A stretch of 64,000 nt of DNA from Streptomyces sp. HmicA12 (GCF_000373565.1 NZ_KB891809.1:532372-596371); one strand, 5' to 3'. Positions 25,089-34,495 are shown, counted from the first letter of the stretch. Program-made: numbers and translations. Notes: generated by a model not told the origin, from the letters alone.

Positions 25089-25443
25089 GGTGGTGCGCCT
25101 TTCTCCATGCCGATCCGTGCCGTACGCGGCTCGGATCGACTGTGACGATCCTTCGGACTCTGCGGCCCTGGATGGATGGAGCTGTTGCCTGCCGGGGTCA
25201 GCCGACAAGGGCGCCCCTGACGGACAGGGGTGGCGTCCGTCAGGTGGTCGTGAAGATCTATCACGGCGTTCACGGTGATCGATTGAGCCACATGTGGCAC
25301 AGGCCACAGGGAAAACCGGACAAAATCGTTTTCGCGCCATGTAGCAGGGCAGCGAAGTGACCGGATCGTTATCCGGATTTGAGCGTCCGCTGAGCGAACA
25401 GAATGCGCCTGATCAGGGCGTCAGGAGATCAAGAGATCGGGCA
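25089..25443. other. gene-free interval upstream of the permease
   Basis: This 355-bp interval holds no ORF I can support. It contains the perfect 12-bp palindrome GCCACATGTGGC (25287-25298), which could be an operator for the permease gene that starts about 200 bp further along. The rest shows nothing recognisable. Confidence 0.5.
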
Positions 25444-26040
25444 TCAGGGCATCAAGGTCTCGACGAGCGTCTCCTGGAGACCGCCCAGCCAGAGGTACGC
25501 CATCACCATCGGCTTGCGCGGGTCCTCGTCGGGGAGGCGGTAGAGGAGGTCGGTGTCCTCCTCGTCGGTGATGTCGAGGCGGGTGCCGATCGCGAGGCGC
25601 AGGTCGTTGAGCGCGCGCATCCACTGGACCGACTCGCCCTGCGTCAGTTTGAGCACCGCGCCCTCGGCCGAGCCGATCCCGTCCAGGGAGCGGATCACCG
25701 CGAGGGCGTCCTCGCGCTTGCCGGCCCGCAGGTCGTTCTCGGTGAAGCGCCTGAACTCCGAGGAGTGTTCGTCCAGTTCGGCCCGCGAGGCCGCGTCCTC
25801 GGGTGCGCCGGGACCGCCGTACGCGTCCGGGAACAGGCGGTGGAGCACCGGATCGGCCGGGGGTTCGCTGGGGCCTTCGGCGAAGAGCTCGGCGAGCGGG
25901 TCGTCGGAGGGCTCACCGCCGGGCCCGGGGCCGATCAGCTCCAGGAGCTGCACGGCCAGCGAGCGGATGATGGAGATCTCGACGTCGTCGAGGGCGACGG
26001 CCGCGCCGCCGCCGGGGATCGGTTCGAAGTGTCCGGGCAT
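25444..26040 (-). CDS. DUF2017 family protein
   Basis: A 198-residue, acidic cytosolic protein. It contains the DUF2017 features VALDDVEISIIRSLAVQLLELI, DPVLHRLFPDAY, FRRFTENDLRAGKREDALAVI and VMAYLWLGGLQETLVE. It starts 22 bp after clpS on the same strand, the usual arrangement in actinobacteria. Its function is unknown. Confidence 0.9.
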   Translation of the reverse strand: MPGHFEPIPGGGAAVALDDVEISIIRSLAVQLLELIGPGPGGEPSDDPLAELFAEGPSEPPADPVLHRLFPDAYGGPGAPEDAASRAELDEHSSEFRRFTENDLRAGKREDALAVIRSLDGIGSAEGAVLKLTQGESVQWMRALNDLRLAIGTRLDITDEEDTDLLYRLPDEDPRKPMVMAYLWLGGLQETLVETLMP

Positions 26041-26062
26041 GAGTACGGCGCTACTTCCCCTG

Positions 26063-26380
26063 CTATTTGCGGTCCTGTTGCAGCGTGGCCCACAGGCCGT
26101 AGCCGTGCATCGCCTGAACGTCCCGCTCCATCTCCTCGCGGGTACCGGAGGAGACGACCGCGCGCCCCTTGTTGTGGACGTCCATCATCAGCTTGGTGGC
26201 CTTGTCCTTGGAGTAGCCGAAGTACGTCTGGAACACGTACGTCACGTAACTCATCAGGTTGACCGGGTCGTTGTGGACGAGCGTGATCCAGGGGACGTCC
26301 GGCTCGGGGACCACGGAGAGATCCTCCGTCGTCTCGGGGCTTTCGATCTCAAGGGGTGCTGGAGCCGTCACACGGCCCAT
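26063..26380 (-). CDS. clpS: ClpS, ATP-dependent Clp protease adaptor
   Basis: A 105-residue adaptor that delivers N-degron substrates to ClpA/ClpC. WITLVHNDPVNLMSYVTYVFQTYFGYSKDKATKLMMDVHNKGRAVV contains the NDP(V/M)N and the substrate-pocket residues, with GYGLWATLQ at the end. ATG 26380 gives normal family length; an upstream ATG at 26407 would add nine residues. Confidence 0.95.
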   Translation of the reverse strand: MGRVTAPAPLEIESPETTEDLSVVPEPDVPWITLVHNDPVNLMSYVTYVFQTYFGYSKDKATKLMMDVHNKGRAVVSSGTREEMERDVQAMHGYGLWATLQQDRK

Positions 26381-26447
26381 GCTGCCACCAGGAGGGGCCC
26401 ATCGCACAAACGGACCCAGAAATCGTCACCTTGACGCTAATTCGGGG

Positions 26448-26453
26448 TACCAT
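26448..26453 (+). promoter_or_regulatory. candidate -10 element for leaderless pncB
   Basis: TACCAT is followed by CGGCTC and then the pncB ATG at 26460. No ribosome site is visible, so transcription may start at the ATG. Evidence is spacing only. Confidence 0.4.
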
Positions 26454-26459
26454 CGGCTC

Positions 26460-27788
26460 ATGAACACAGCGGACCTTGGCCTGCCGGTGGATGTTCCGTC
26501 GACAGCGCTCTTCACCGACCACTACGAGCTGACGATGCTCCAGGCCGCTCTCCACGCGGGCACGGCCGACCGGCGCTCCGTCTTCGAGGTCTTCACCCGG
26601 CGCCTGCCCGAGGGCCGTCGCTACGGCGTCGTGGCGGGCACGGGCCGCGTCCTGGACGCCGTCGAGAACTTCCGCTTCGACCCGGCCGTGCTCGGCTTCC
26701 TGCGCGAGCGCGACGTCGTCGACGAGCCGACCCTGGCGTGGCTCGCGGACTACCGCTTCTCCGGCGACATCTGGGGCTACCCCGAGGGCGAGGTGTACTT
26801 CCCCGGCTCCCCCGTGCTGCGCGTCGAGGGCTCCTTCGCCGAGTGCGTGCTCCTGGAGACCGTGATCCTGTCGATCCTCAACCACGACTCGGCGATCGCC
26901 GCGGCCGCCTCCCGGATGGCCTCGGCCGCCGGGGACCGGCCGCTGATCGAGATGGGCGCGCGCCGCACGCACGAGCTGGCCGCCGTCGCCGCCTCGCGGG
27001 CCGCGTACGTGGGCGGGTTCGCCACGACGTCGGACCTGGCGGCCGGGTTCCGGTACGGGATCCCGACGGTCGGCACGAGCGCGCACGCGTTCACCCTGCT
27101 GCACGACTCCGAGCGGGACGCGTTCCGCGCGCAGGTCGACTCGCTCGGTGAAGGAACGACTCTGCTGGTGGACACGTACGACGTCCAGGAAGCCGTGAAG
27201 ACGGCCGTGGAGATCGCCGGACCCAAGCTCGGCGCCGTCCGCATCGACTCCGGCGACCTGCTGCTCGTCGCGCACCGGGTGCGCCAGCAGCTCGACGACC
27301 TGGGCGCCAAGGACACCAAGATCGTGGTCACCTCCGATCTCGACGAGTACGCCATCGCCTCGCTCGCGGCCGCGCCCGTGGACGCGTACGGCGTCGGCAC
27401 GCAGCTGGTGACCGGCTCGGGGCACCCGACCTGCTCCATGGTCTACAAGCTGGTCGCGCGCGCCGAGTCCGCCGATCCGAAGGCGCCGCTCGTGCCGGTC
27501 GCGAAGAAGTCGGCGGGCGGCAAGACGTCCATCGGCGGGCGCAAGTGGGCCGCGCGCCGGCTCGACCGGGACGGGGCCGCGGAGGCCGAGGTCGTGGGCA
27601 CCGGCGCCGTACCGGCCGAGCTCGCCGACCGGCAGCTCCTGGTCGAGCTGGTCAAGGGCGGCGAGGTGGTCTCCCGCGAGCCGCTGGACGCGGTGCGCGA
27701 GCGGCACATCGCGGCGCGCGACGGCCTGCCCCTGTCGGCGACCCAGCTCTCGCGGGGCGAGGCCGTCATCCCGACGGAGTACCTCTAG
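26460..27788 (+). CDS. pncB: nicotinate phosphoribosyltransferase
   Basis: A 442-residue NAD-salvage enzyme forming nicotinate mononucleotide from nicotinate and PRPP. Family motifs: TDHYELTMLQAALHAG, FEVFTRRLPEGRRYGVVAG, GARRTHELAAVAASRAAYVGGFATTSDL, the phosphoribosyl site AVRIDSGDL, and GVGTQLVTGSGHPT. It is followed 94 bp later by pncA, which supplies its substrate. Confidence 0.95.
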   Translation: MNTADLGLPVDVPSTALFTDHYELTMLQAALHAGTADRRSVFEVFTRRLPEGRRYGVVAGTGRVLDAVENFRFDPAVLGFLRERDVVDEPTLAWLADYRFSGDIWGYPEGEVYFPGSPVLRVEGSFAECVLLETVILSILNHDSAIAAAASRMASAAGDRPLIEMGARRTHELAAVAASRAAYVGGFATTSDLAAGFRYGIPTVGTSAHAFTLLHDSERDAFRAQVDSLGEGTTLLVDTYDVQEAVKTAVEIAGPKLGAVRIDSGDLLLVAHRVRQQLDDLGAKDTKIVVTSDLDEYAIASLAAAPVDAYGVGTQLVTGSGHPTCSMVYKLVARAESADPKAPLVPVAKKSAGGKTSIGGRKWAARRLDRDGAAEAEVVGTGAVPAELADRQLLVELVKGGEVVSREPLDAVRERHIAARDGLPLSATQLSRGEAVIPTEYL

Positions 27789-27882
27789 GAACCCGGCGGA
27801 GTCCCCTGTGCGCCAATTGCCCCCTCCCGCAACCAACTTGAAGCTTCTACGCTCGTAGTCTCCAAGCAGAAGGACACCGACC

Positions 27883-28476
27883 ATGCGCCGCGCCCTGATC
27901 GTCGTAGACGTGCAGAACGACTTCTGCGAGGGCGGCAGCCTCGCGGTGGCGGGAGGTGCCGACGTCGCTGCCGCGATCACCGACCTCGTCGGCCAGGCGG
28001 GCGGCGGCGGCTGCTACCAGCACGTCGTCGCCACCCGCGATCACCACATCGAGCCCGGTGACCACTTCGCGGACCATCCCGACTTCCGGCACTCCTGGCC
28101 CGCGCACTGCGTCGCCGGGACGGAGGGCGTGGGGTTCCATCCGAACTTCGCGCCGGTCATCGCCTCCGGGGCGATCGACGCCGTCTTCGACAAGGGCGCG
28201 TACGCGGCGGCGTACAGCGGGTTCGAGGGCGCGGACGAGAACGGGGTGTCGCTGGCGGAGTGGCTGCGCCGGCGGGAGGTCTCCGAGGTCGACGTCGTCG
28301 GGATCGCCACGGACCACTGTGTGCGGGCGACCGCGCTGGACGCCGCGCGGGAAGGGTTCCGTACGCAGGTGCTGCTGGACCTGACCGCGGGGGTCGCCGC
28401 CGCGACGACCGAGGCGGCGCTGGAGGAGATGAGGGCGGCCGGCGTCGAGCTCACCGGCAAGCCCGTCGTGGCTTAG
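27883..28476 (+). CDS. pncA: nicotinamidase
   Basis: A 197-residue isochorismatase-fold amidase converting nicotinamide to nicotinate. Catalytic Asp9 (VVDVQNDFCEGG), Lys in FDKGAYAAAYSGF and Cys in GIATDHCVRAT form the triad; the metal motif is DHHIEPGDHFADHPDF. AGAAGGA precedes the ATG. It functions with pncB just upstream. Confidence 0.95.
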   Translation: MRRALIVVDVQNDFCEGGSLAVAGGADVAAAITDLVGQAGGGGCYQHVVATRDHHIEPGDHFADHPDFRHSWPAHCVAGTEGVGFHPNFAPVIASGAIDAVFDKGAYAAAYSGFEGADENGVSLAEWLRRREVSEVDVVGIATDHCVRATALDAAREGFRTQVLLDLTAGVAAATTEAALEEMRAAGVELTGKPVVA

Positions 28477-28505
28477 GACCGGCCGGATCGTCCGCCCCCG
28501 CCGGA

Positions 28506-28820
28506 TTACGCGGAGTGGCTGATCTTGAGGGCCCGGATCGGCTGCCAGTAGGCCGCCGGGGAGCGGTCCGGGGCCGCGCGCCAGACCAGGCCGTCCGGAT
28601 GGTGCAGGACCGCCGTTATCTCGTCCGGGCTCGGGGGCTGGGCGTTGCCGCGCAGGTACACCGCGCGCAGGCCCAGATTGCGCAGGCGGGTCAGGGCACG
28701 GGCCCGGTTCACGGCGTGCACGAGCACCCGTACCGCACCCTCTCCGGGACCCGGCGCGGGCAGTGTCAGTGCCACCACCACGCTGCCGCCCGGCAGCTTG
28801 CAGAACCCTCCTGCGGCCAT
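28506..28820 (-). CDS. hypothetical protein
   Basis: A 104-residue small basic protein with no recognised motif. VVVALTLPAPGPGEGAVRVLVHAVNRARALTRLRNLGLRAVYLRGN suggests a small alpha/beta fold. ATG 28820 has a GGGGG run 10 bases upstream. It converges on pncA. Function unknown. Confidence 0.65.
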   Translation of the reverse strand: MAAGGFCKLPGGSVVVALTLPAPGPGEGAVRVLVHAVNRARALTRLRNLGLRAVYLRGNAQPPSPDEITAVLHHPDGLVWRAAPDRSPAAYWQPIRALKISHSA

Positions 28821-28882
28821 GCTTGTCACACCCCCGTGAGACGTAGTGTCAATAAGGAACGCATAGGACGCACCTAAACACG

Positions 28883-28927
28883 ATCGGCCGCGACCCGCTA
28901 GCCCTCGCTAGCAAAGTCGCGGCCGAT
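28883..28927. terminator. hairpin downstream of the M6 protease gene
   Basis: ATCGGCCGCGAC (28883-28894) pairs with GTCGCGGCCGAT (28916-28927). The loop contains two GCTAGC hexamers able to pair with each other. It lies 28 bp beyond the protease stop on the minus strand. Confidence 0.8.
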
Positions 28928-28954
28928 ACGTCTGTGACCAGCAGGTTTACAGGA

Positions 28955-31300
28955 TCAACGCTGCGAGGGGCCGACCTTGACAGTGATCGACGATCCGTCG
29001 AGCGGCTGGCTCAGGATCGAGATCCGGGTATTGGTGTCAGTTGTCTTGACACTCCCGGTCGGGTTCTCCGCGTACCAGTACGTGCCCTTGTGGTCGTCGA
29101 AGACCGGGTTGCCGAGCTGCGCCGGGATCTTGGTCTCGACGCCCAGCTTGTGGAGCTTCATGCCGGGCACCGGGTACCAGCCGAAGGCGGCGTCGTAGGG
29201 CGTGATCTTGTTGGAGATCAGCTTGCCGTCGGCCCACTTCAGCGGCTTCGCGTGCGCGTCGATCGGCAGAATCAGACCCTGACCCGGGTGCTGGCCGACG
29301 TTGTTGTTGCGCTGCGAGGTGTCCCACTGCCAGACGACCAGGCCGGGGCGGTACTGGTAGTGCTCGACCCAGTTCTGCTTGTCGCCGCCGTCGCGCCAGC
29401 CGAAGTTGTACGGGCCGACCTTGAGGGTCTTGTCGTACGACACGTACTGGCGGTTCTCGGCGAGGTAGAACTGCGGGAAGTCGCCGGTGATCGAGGCGCC
29501 GACGCGGGAGAAGCCGTGGCTCGTCCAGCCGGACTGCTCGGACTCGGCGTCGTCGGCGAACAGGGTCGCGCCGTCGCCCTTGACCGTGAGGTTGTCGAAG
29601 GCGAAGCCCATCTGGGCCACGCCGCCGTCGGTCTTGTAGCGGAAGCGGACGTCGATCTTCTGGCCCGCGTAGTCGTTCAGCGGGAAGACCAGGTGCTGGA
29701 ACGCGCCGTTGGTGCCGGTGAGGGCCGGCTTGTCGCCGCCGTCGCGCGGGATGGGCTGGCCGTCGGCGGTGCCGTCGATCGTCTTCCAGCTCGCGCCGCC
29801 GTCCGTCGACACCTGCGTGTACAGGTAGTCGTAGTCCTTCTCGATGTCGTACCAGCCGTCGAGTTCGAGCGAGCCGGACGTCTTGCCGGTCAGGTCGACC
29901 GAGCGCGAGAGGGTGTTGTCGAGGTCGTCGCCGTAGTCCGACCACCACTGCTTGCCGCCCTGCGCGGGCTGCACGATGTTCGTGGTGACGGTCTTCTTCG
30001 GCAGCTCGACGACGAGGGCCTGCTTCAGCTTGGTGTTGTACTCCGAAACACCCAGCTTGTGCAGCGAGTTGGTCGCCGCCTTCGCGGTGTCGTAGTTGAG
30101 CCAGCCCAGCTGCAGCTTGTCCCAGGCGGTCATGTCGCCCGGCATGTCACCGATGGCTTCCTTGCCGGTGCCGAGCCAGGAACCGGCCGACATCAGCGAC
30201 CAGAAGCCGACCGAGTTCTCGCCGAGGTACGTGGTGTCGTACAGGTCGGGCAGGCCCAGGTCGTGGCCGTACTCGTGGGCGAAGACGCCGAGGCCGCCGT
30301 TCTCCGGCTGCATCGTGTAGTCGCCGACCCAGATGCCGGTGTCGCCGACCGGGGTGCCGCCCGCCTTGAAGCCGGTGGGGCCGGTGTCGCCGTCGTCGCG
30401 GCTGTAGGCGTAACCGCGGTGCGCCCACAGGGCGTCCTCGCCCTGCACGCCGCCGCCGGCGGACTCGTCCTCGCCCGCGTGGACGATCTGGAAGTGGTCG
30501 ATGTAGCCGTCGGGCTCGTTGAAGTTGCCGTCGTTGTCGTGGTCCGTGCGGTCCCACTGGTCGTACTGCGCGAGGTCGGCCTTGATGTCGGCGTCGGACT
30601 TGCCGGCCGCCTTCTGCTGCGCGACCCAGGCGTTGACGCCGTCGCGGACCAGGTCCTCGACGTTCGGGCAGTTGCTGGCGCCGCAGTAGTTGGAGCCGTA
30701 ACGGGCCTCGTTGTACTCGACCTTGACCCAGTCGGAGACCTCGCCGTCGACCGAGTAGCGGCCCGACGACGTCTTCTCGTAGTAGGTCTTGAGGGAGTCG
30801 ACGCCCTTGCCCGAACCGAAGTACAGGTTCTGGAAGTGGTCCTTGTTGTAATCCGCCTGCCAGGCCGTGCTGTTGTCCTTGGAGCGGTCCGGCTCGGCTA
30901 TCTCGTTGTGCAGCGGGCCCGGATCGCCGCCGTACTTGCTGTCGACCTTGTCGCCGAACTCGGCCAGGATCGTGAAGATCTTGTCCGTGCGCTCACGGCC
31001 CAGCTCGACGTACTTGTCCTTGCCGAGCTGCACGACCTTGGAGCCGTGCTTCTCCTGCACCTTGGAGGTGCCCTTCAGCACCTGCTCCAGGGCGGTCTGC
31101 CGCTGCTCCTCCTGCTGGCGGCTGAACGGGCCGTCGATGACGTGGCCCTTGCCCTGGTAGCTGTCGCCCGACGACGCGCTCGGCGGCGCGGCCGGGGAGT
31201 CGGCCTGGGCCGTCGTCGCCGCTATCGAACCGGTGGCCGCGGTGGCGGCCAGGGTCACGAGGACGGCGGCGGATCTCAACGCCCGTCTCTTGGTGGTCAC
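28955..31300 (-). CDS. secreted M6-family metalloprotease (immune inhibitor A type)
   Basis: A 781-residue secreted zinc protease. A twin-basic signal peptide (KRRALRSAAVLVTLAATAATG ... AQA) is followed by a propeptide and the M6 domain. The zinc site is HEYGHDLGLPD (His342-His346), with a Ca-type loop DHDNDGNFNEPDG. The C-terminal half contains a MAM/immune-reactive-like beta region (SLELDGWYDIEKDYDYLYTQVSTDGG). GTG 31300 follows GAGGGG. Likely an extracellular nutrient-acquisition protease. Confidence 0.93.
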   Translation of the reverse strand: MTTKRRALRSAAVLVTLAATAATGSIAATTAQADSPAAPPSASSGDSYQGKGHVIDGPFSRQQEEQRQTALEQVLKGTSKVQEKHGSKVVQLGKDKYVELGRERTDKIFTILAEFGDKVDSKYGGDPGPLHNEIAEPDRSKDNSTAWQADYNKDHFQNLYFGSGKGVDSLKTYYEKTSSGRYSVDGEVSDWVKVEYNEARYGSNYCGASNCPNVEDLVRDGVNAWVAQQKAAGKSDADIKADLAQYDQWDRTDHDNDGNFNEPDGYIDHFQIVHAGEDESAGGGVQGEDALWAHRGYAYSRDDGDTGPTGFKAGGTPVGDTGIWVGDYTMQPENGGLGVFAHEYGHDLGLPDLYDTTYLGENSVGFWSLMSAGSWLGTGKEAIGDMPGDMTAWDKLQLGWLNYDTAKAATNSLHKLGVSEYNTKLKQALVVELPKKTVTTNIVQPAQGGKQWWSDYGDDLDNTLSRSVDLTGKTSGSLELDGWYDIEKDYDYLYTQVSTDGGASWKTIDGTADGQPIPRDGGDKPALTGTNGAFQHLVFPLNDYAGQKIDVRFRYKTDGGVAQMGFAFDNLTVKGDGATLFADDAESEQSGWTSHGFSRVGASITGDFPQFYLAENRQYVSYDKTLKVGPYNFGWRDGGDKQNWVEHYQYRPGLVVWQWDTSQRNNNVGQHPGQGLILPIDAHAKPLKWADGKLISNKITPYDAAFGWYPVPGMKLHKLGVETKIPAQLGNPVFDDHKGTYWYAENPTGSVKTTDTNTRISILSQPLDGSSITVKVGPSQR

Positions 31301-31673
31301 TTGGGTGTTCCCCTCCTCCGTGGCCGACAGGCCACGCATCACAAGTGACGCCATTTGACCGGAGGTAGGAGAGAAATAACAGTCCTTGACTGTGACATTT
31401 GAGTTGCACTATGCAGGGCCGCCGGTCCGATATCCGAACCCGTGCGGAGATACGCGCGGAAACCCGGCAGACCGCCCAACAGGCGCGCCCATCAGTCCAA
31501 TTGGTGGACCGAATGACTCAATGCGCCCCCCATGCACCGGCACTGTGGGTTAGGTCATGCTTACTGGCCGTTCCGCTCGGGCACACGTCGGAATAGAGTT
31601 CGGTTCGACAGTGGGCCACAAGCCCGGATCGATCCACTCACGCTTCCCCGATGTCACGAGGACGGATATCGCC
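31301..31673. other. divergent control interval, M6 protease / small membrane protein
   Basis: This 373-bp interval has no supported gene. It must hold promoters for both flanking genes. One candidate on the plus strand is TTGACT (31386-31391) with TATGCA 18 bp later, too far from the next start to be convincing alone. Nothing else is recognised. Confidence 0.4.
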
Positions 31674-31973
31674 ATGCCTCGCCCGACTGTCGCACAGCTC
31701 GCCTACGGTTCGGCCACCGTCGTTCTCTCCACGCTCGCCATGCTGCTGCTGTCACAGACCGAATCGGGACCCGGTATCGGCGTCATCGCCGTATCGGCGG
31801 TCATCCTGGGTCTGTTCGTGGCGCTGAGCGTGCCCAAGCCCAAACCGGCGCCCGAGCCGGAGGCCGAGTCCGAGTCCGAGCGGGTGCCCACGCAACGCAC
31901 GGTCACGGCCGGACCGACCCGGAAATCCTCCGCGCGCGAGCGTGAGCCCGCACGCGGACCGGCGGGCCCGTGA
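31674..31973 (+). CDS. small two-TM membrane protein, hypothetical
   Basis: A 99-residue protein with two hydrophobic segments (about 5-28 and 36-54) and a Pro/Glu/Arg-rich cytoplasmic tail. ATG 31674 is preceded by CGAGGA at a slightly long spacing. No family recognised. Confidence 0.65.
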   Translation: MPRPTVAQLAYGSATVVLSTLAMLLLSQTESGPGIGVIAVSAVILGLFVALSVPKPKPAPEPEAESESERVPTQRTVTAGPTRKSSAREREPARGPAGP

Positions 31974-31990
31974 GACACGGACCCGCCGGT
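31958..31990. terminator. hairpin overlapping the end of the small membrane protein gene
   Basis: ACCGGCGGGCCCGTG (31958-31972) pairs with CACGGACCCGCCGGT (31976-31990) with one mismatch, spanning the stop codon. It also lies 28 bp from the end of the convergent RDD gene. Confidence 0.7.
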
Positions 31991-32018
31991 CGTTCGCCTT
32001 GCTCGCCACGCCGCGTGG

Positions 32019-32693
32019 TCAGTCGCTGCTGACCACCACGGTCTTGGCGGCCTTGTCGTGCAGGCCCTGCTTGTAGGGCTTGTCGAAGAAGCTCCAGCCG
32101 CCGCAGATCGCGGTCCAGATGCAGGCGCAGCAGAACGCGAACGGGACCCACAGCACCAGGGCGCGCACCAGGTTGGTCTGCGTGCTGGGCGTGGCCCCGT
32201 TGTCGAGGTTGGCCACCCGCAGCTTCATCAGCTTCTTGCCGAGAGTCTGGCCGGTCCTCGCCGTCAGAATCACGTCGTACGCGATGTAGAGGACGGCCGT
32301 CAGGAGTGACGACGCGGCCTGCTTGCCCGCGTTGATGTCGTCGGTGTCGGTGTCGAATCCGGTGATGCCGAAGGCCCACGACAGCAGCCCGACGATGATG
32401 CCGATCAGCACCATGTCGATGAGCCGGGCGAGCACGCGCTTGCCGCTCTCGGCGAGCGGCGGCATACCGGCGAGCGGGTCGGCCCCGCCGTGGCCTCCTC
32501 CGTACGGGTCCCCGCTGTAGGGCGGGGGGGTGCCGCCGTAGGGGGGCGGGGTCCGGGAGGCGTCTCCGTAGGGGTTCTGGCCCTGCGGCATGTCGTACGG
32601 GGAGCCGCCGCCCTGGTTCGTCGGCGGCGGCTTGCGGAACGGGTCGTCGTCCGGCGGCTGGCCGGATCCGTTGGGCGGCGGTTCGGTACTCAT
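32019..32693 (-). CDS. RDD family membrane protein
   Basis: A 224-residue protein. A disordered Pro/Gly/Gln/Tyr-rich N-terminal region (about 1-78) precedes an RDD domain: KRVLARLIDMVLIGIIVG (the R and D residues), GQTLGKKLMKLRV, and FFDKPYKQGLHDKAAKTVVV. About four transmembrane segments. RDD proteins are membrane proteins of largely unknown role, some acting as ion antiporters. It is followed upstream by a larger paralogue, forming a tandem pair. Confidence 0.9.
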   Translation of the reverse strand: MSTEPPPNGSGQPPDDDPFRKPPPTNQGGGSPYDMPQGQNPYGDASRTPPPYGGTPPPYSGDPYGGGHGGADPLAGMPPLAESGKRVLARLIDMVLIGIIVGLLSWAFGITGFDTDTDDINAGKQAASSLLTAVLYIAYDVILTARTGQTLGKKLMKLRVANLDNGATPSTQTNLVRALVLWVPFAFCCACIWTAICGGWSFFDKPYKQGLHDKAAKTVVVSSD

Positions 32694-32788
32694 GGCCCGA
32701 GTGGACCGCGATCCGGGGCGTCCTGCACGTGGCATGCCGCCGTCCGGATGACCTGGCGCCCGGTTCCGGCCAGCCGCCCCTGACAGTT

Positions 32789-34252
32789 CTACTCCGCGGC
32801 GACGAACGTCCGGGCCAGCTTGTCGTGGAGGCACTGGCGCCACGGGCGGTCGAACGCGCCCCAGAGCACGCCGAAGATCCCGATGACGAGCACCCCGGGC
32901 ACGCTGTAGGCGAACCAGCGCTTGAGGGCCGCGCCGAACGTCGGGGTGTCGTGCTCCTCGATGTCCCGGACGGACAGGCCGAGGATCTTCTTGCCGAGCG
33001 TGCGGCCCCATTTGGCGGTGGGCAGGGCCTCGTAGAGGACGCCGAAGACGAGCAGGACCGCGAGCACGATGCCCAGGTAGGTGCCCGTCGTGCCGTCGAG
33101 CAGCCAGACCGTGACCTGCCGGCCGGAGGCCTTCGCCTCGTCGATCTTGCCGTTGATGTGGTCGGCGGCCCTGGTGCCGAGCGGCACGGCGGCGGCCGCG
33201 GTGACCGCGCCCAGGATCAGCGTGTCGATGAGCCGCGCCGCGAACCGCTTGCCGAGCCCGGCCGGGCGGACGTTCGCCTGGGCCTGGGCGGCGGCGAGGA
33301 ACGGGTCGTTCGCCACCGGTCTGAACGGGGTGACGGGACCGCCGCTCTCCGGCTCCTGTCCCTGGCCCTGCGCGGTGTTCGGGGCCGCCAGCTGGTGCAC
33401 CTGCTGCGCCCAGGAGGGCTGACCGCCGCCGGAGCCCTGGGTGACGGGCGTGGGCAGGGGCGCCTGCTGCTGCGGCGGGTAGCCGTACCCCGACTGCGGC
33501 TGGGCCGGGGCGGCGGCCTGCTGCTGCTGCTGCTGCTGCGGATAGCCGTACCCGGACTGCGGCTGGGGCTGGGGCTGGGCGGGAGCGGGAGCGGGAGCGG
33601 GAGCGGGGGCCTGCGCCTGGGCCGGGGGCGCGCTCGCCTGCGGGGGCCGCTGCTGCGCGGCCTGCTGCGGGAGGGCCCGGATCGACATCGTGCCCTCGGT
33701 GCTCGGGGCCTCGGCCGCGGCCGAGGCCGCGCCGGGCCGCGGGAGGCGGATGGCGACGGTGCCGTCGGTACGGACGGCCGAGGCGTCCTGGACGGGCGCC
33801 TGCGCCGCGGGGCGCTGCGGCTCGCCGCCGCCCGGAGTGGCCGGGGTCGCGGGCGCCGCGCCGCTGTCCGGGGAGCCCCAGGAGACCCGGCGGTCCTGTT
33901 CGCCGCCGAAACCGGTCTGCCGGGAGGCGTCGGCCTGCCAGGCGGAGGCGGGCTCGGGCGAGGTCGGGGCGTCCGGGCTCTCGGGACCCGTCTCCGTCCG
34001 CACGGAGGGCTCCTCGTCCAGGAAGACGGGGCCGGTCTCCTCGGCGGGGGCGGGAATCTGCGCCGCGGGCCCCGGGGCGGGCGTCGCGCCCGGCGGGACC
34101 GGCAGGTGTTCGCCGTCGGACGGGGCGGGGCGGCTGGTGCCGGGGACCCATGCGGCCCCGTTCCAGTACCGGACATATCCGGGAATGGACGGGTCGGGGT
34201 AGTAGCCTTCACGGGGCCTGTCGTCACCGGGGGCCGGGGTTGGGGCGCTCAT
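32789..34252 (-). CDS. RDD family protein with DUF2510 and low-complexity linker
   Basis: A 487-residue protein. The N-terminal GYYPDPSIPGYVRYWNGAAWVPGT is a DUF2510 motif. A linker of about 280 residues, rich in Pro, Ala and Gln (a Q7 run and APAPAPAP repeats), leads to the RDD domain: GKRFAARLIDTLILG, GRTLGKKILGLSVRD, DRPWRQCLHDKLARTFV. It is 95 bp upstream of the smaller RDD gene and probably its paralogue; they may share a transcript. Function unknown. Confidence 0.9.
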   Translation of the reverse strand: MSAPTPAPGDDRPREGYYPDPSIPGYVRYWNGAAWVPGTSRPAPSDGEHLPVPPGATPAPGPAAQIPAPAEETGPVFLDEEPSVRTETGPESPDAPTSPEPASAWQADASRQTGFGGEQDRRVSWGSPDSGAAPATPATPGGGEPQRPAAQAPVQDASAVRTDGTVAIRLPRPGAASAAAEAPSTEGTMSIRALPQQAAQQRPPQASAPPAQAQAPAPAPAPAPAQPQPQPQSGYGYPQQQQQQQAAAPAQPQSGYGYPPQQQAPLPTPVTQGSGGGQPSWAQQVHQLAAPNTAQGQGQEPESGGPVTPFRPVANDPFLAAAQAQANVRPAGLGKRFAARLIDTLILGAVTAAAAVPLGTRAADHINGKIDEAKASGRQVTVWLLDGTTGTYLGIVLAVLLVFGVLYEALPTAKWGRTLGKKILGLSVRDIEEHDTPTFGAALKRWFAYSVPGVLVIGIFGVLWGAFDRPWRQCLHDKLARTFVAAE

Positions 34253-34495
34253 GTCCGTCGTCCCGTATCTGCTCGGGGGTCTTGTTGTGGCCTCTACGTC
34301 TATCAGACCGCCGCGCCCGCCCGCGCCGCTCCGCCGTTACGGACCACTTTCCGGGCAACAGAACGCATGGAAAGAGCTCTTCGGGACAGTCGGGAAAAAA
34401 ATCTTCGCGAACTCGCGTAATGCCGAAGGCCCATCGCCCTCTCACCTTGCACGGGACCGTTCCGGGGACCGTACGAACGAGAGGAAGCGCACGAC

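Noticed and set aside
28934..31348. An 804-codon plus-strand frame opposite the M6 protease.
   Set aside because: Val/Leu/Asp/Arg composition is that of a shadow frame; the minus strand has a signal peptide, HEYGH site and ribosome site.
31386..31415. Promoter TTGACT-N18-TATGCA for the small membrane protein gene.
   Set aside because: It lies about 260 bp upstream of the start, and such matches are expected by chance; mentioned only in the interval note.
32019..34151. A 710-codon frame joining the two RDD genes.
   Set aside because: Only its final 225 codons are the smaller RDD gene; the remainder is out of frame with the larger RDD gene.
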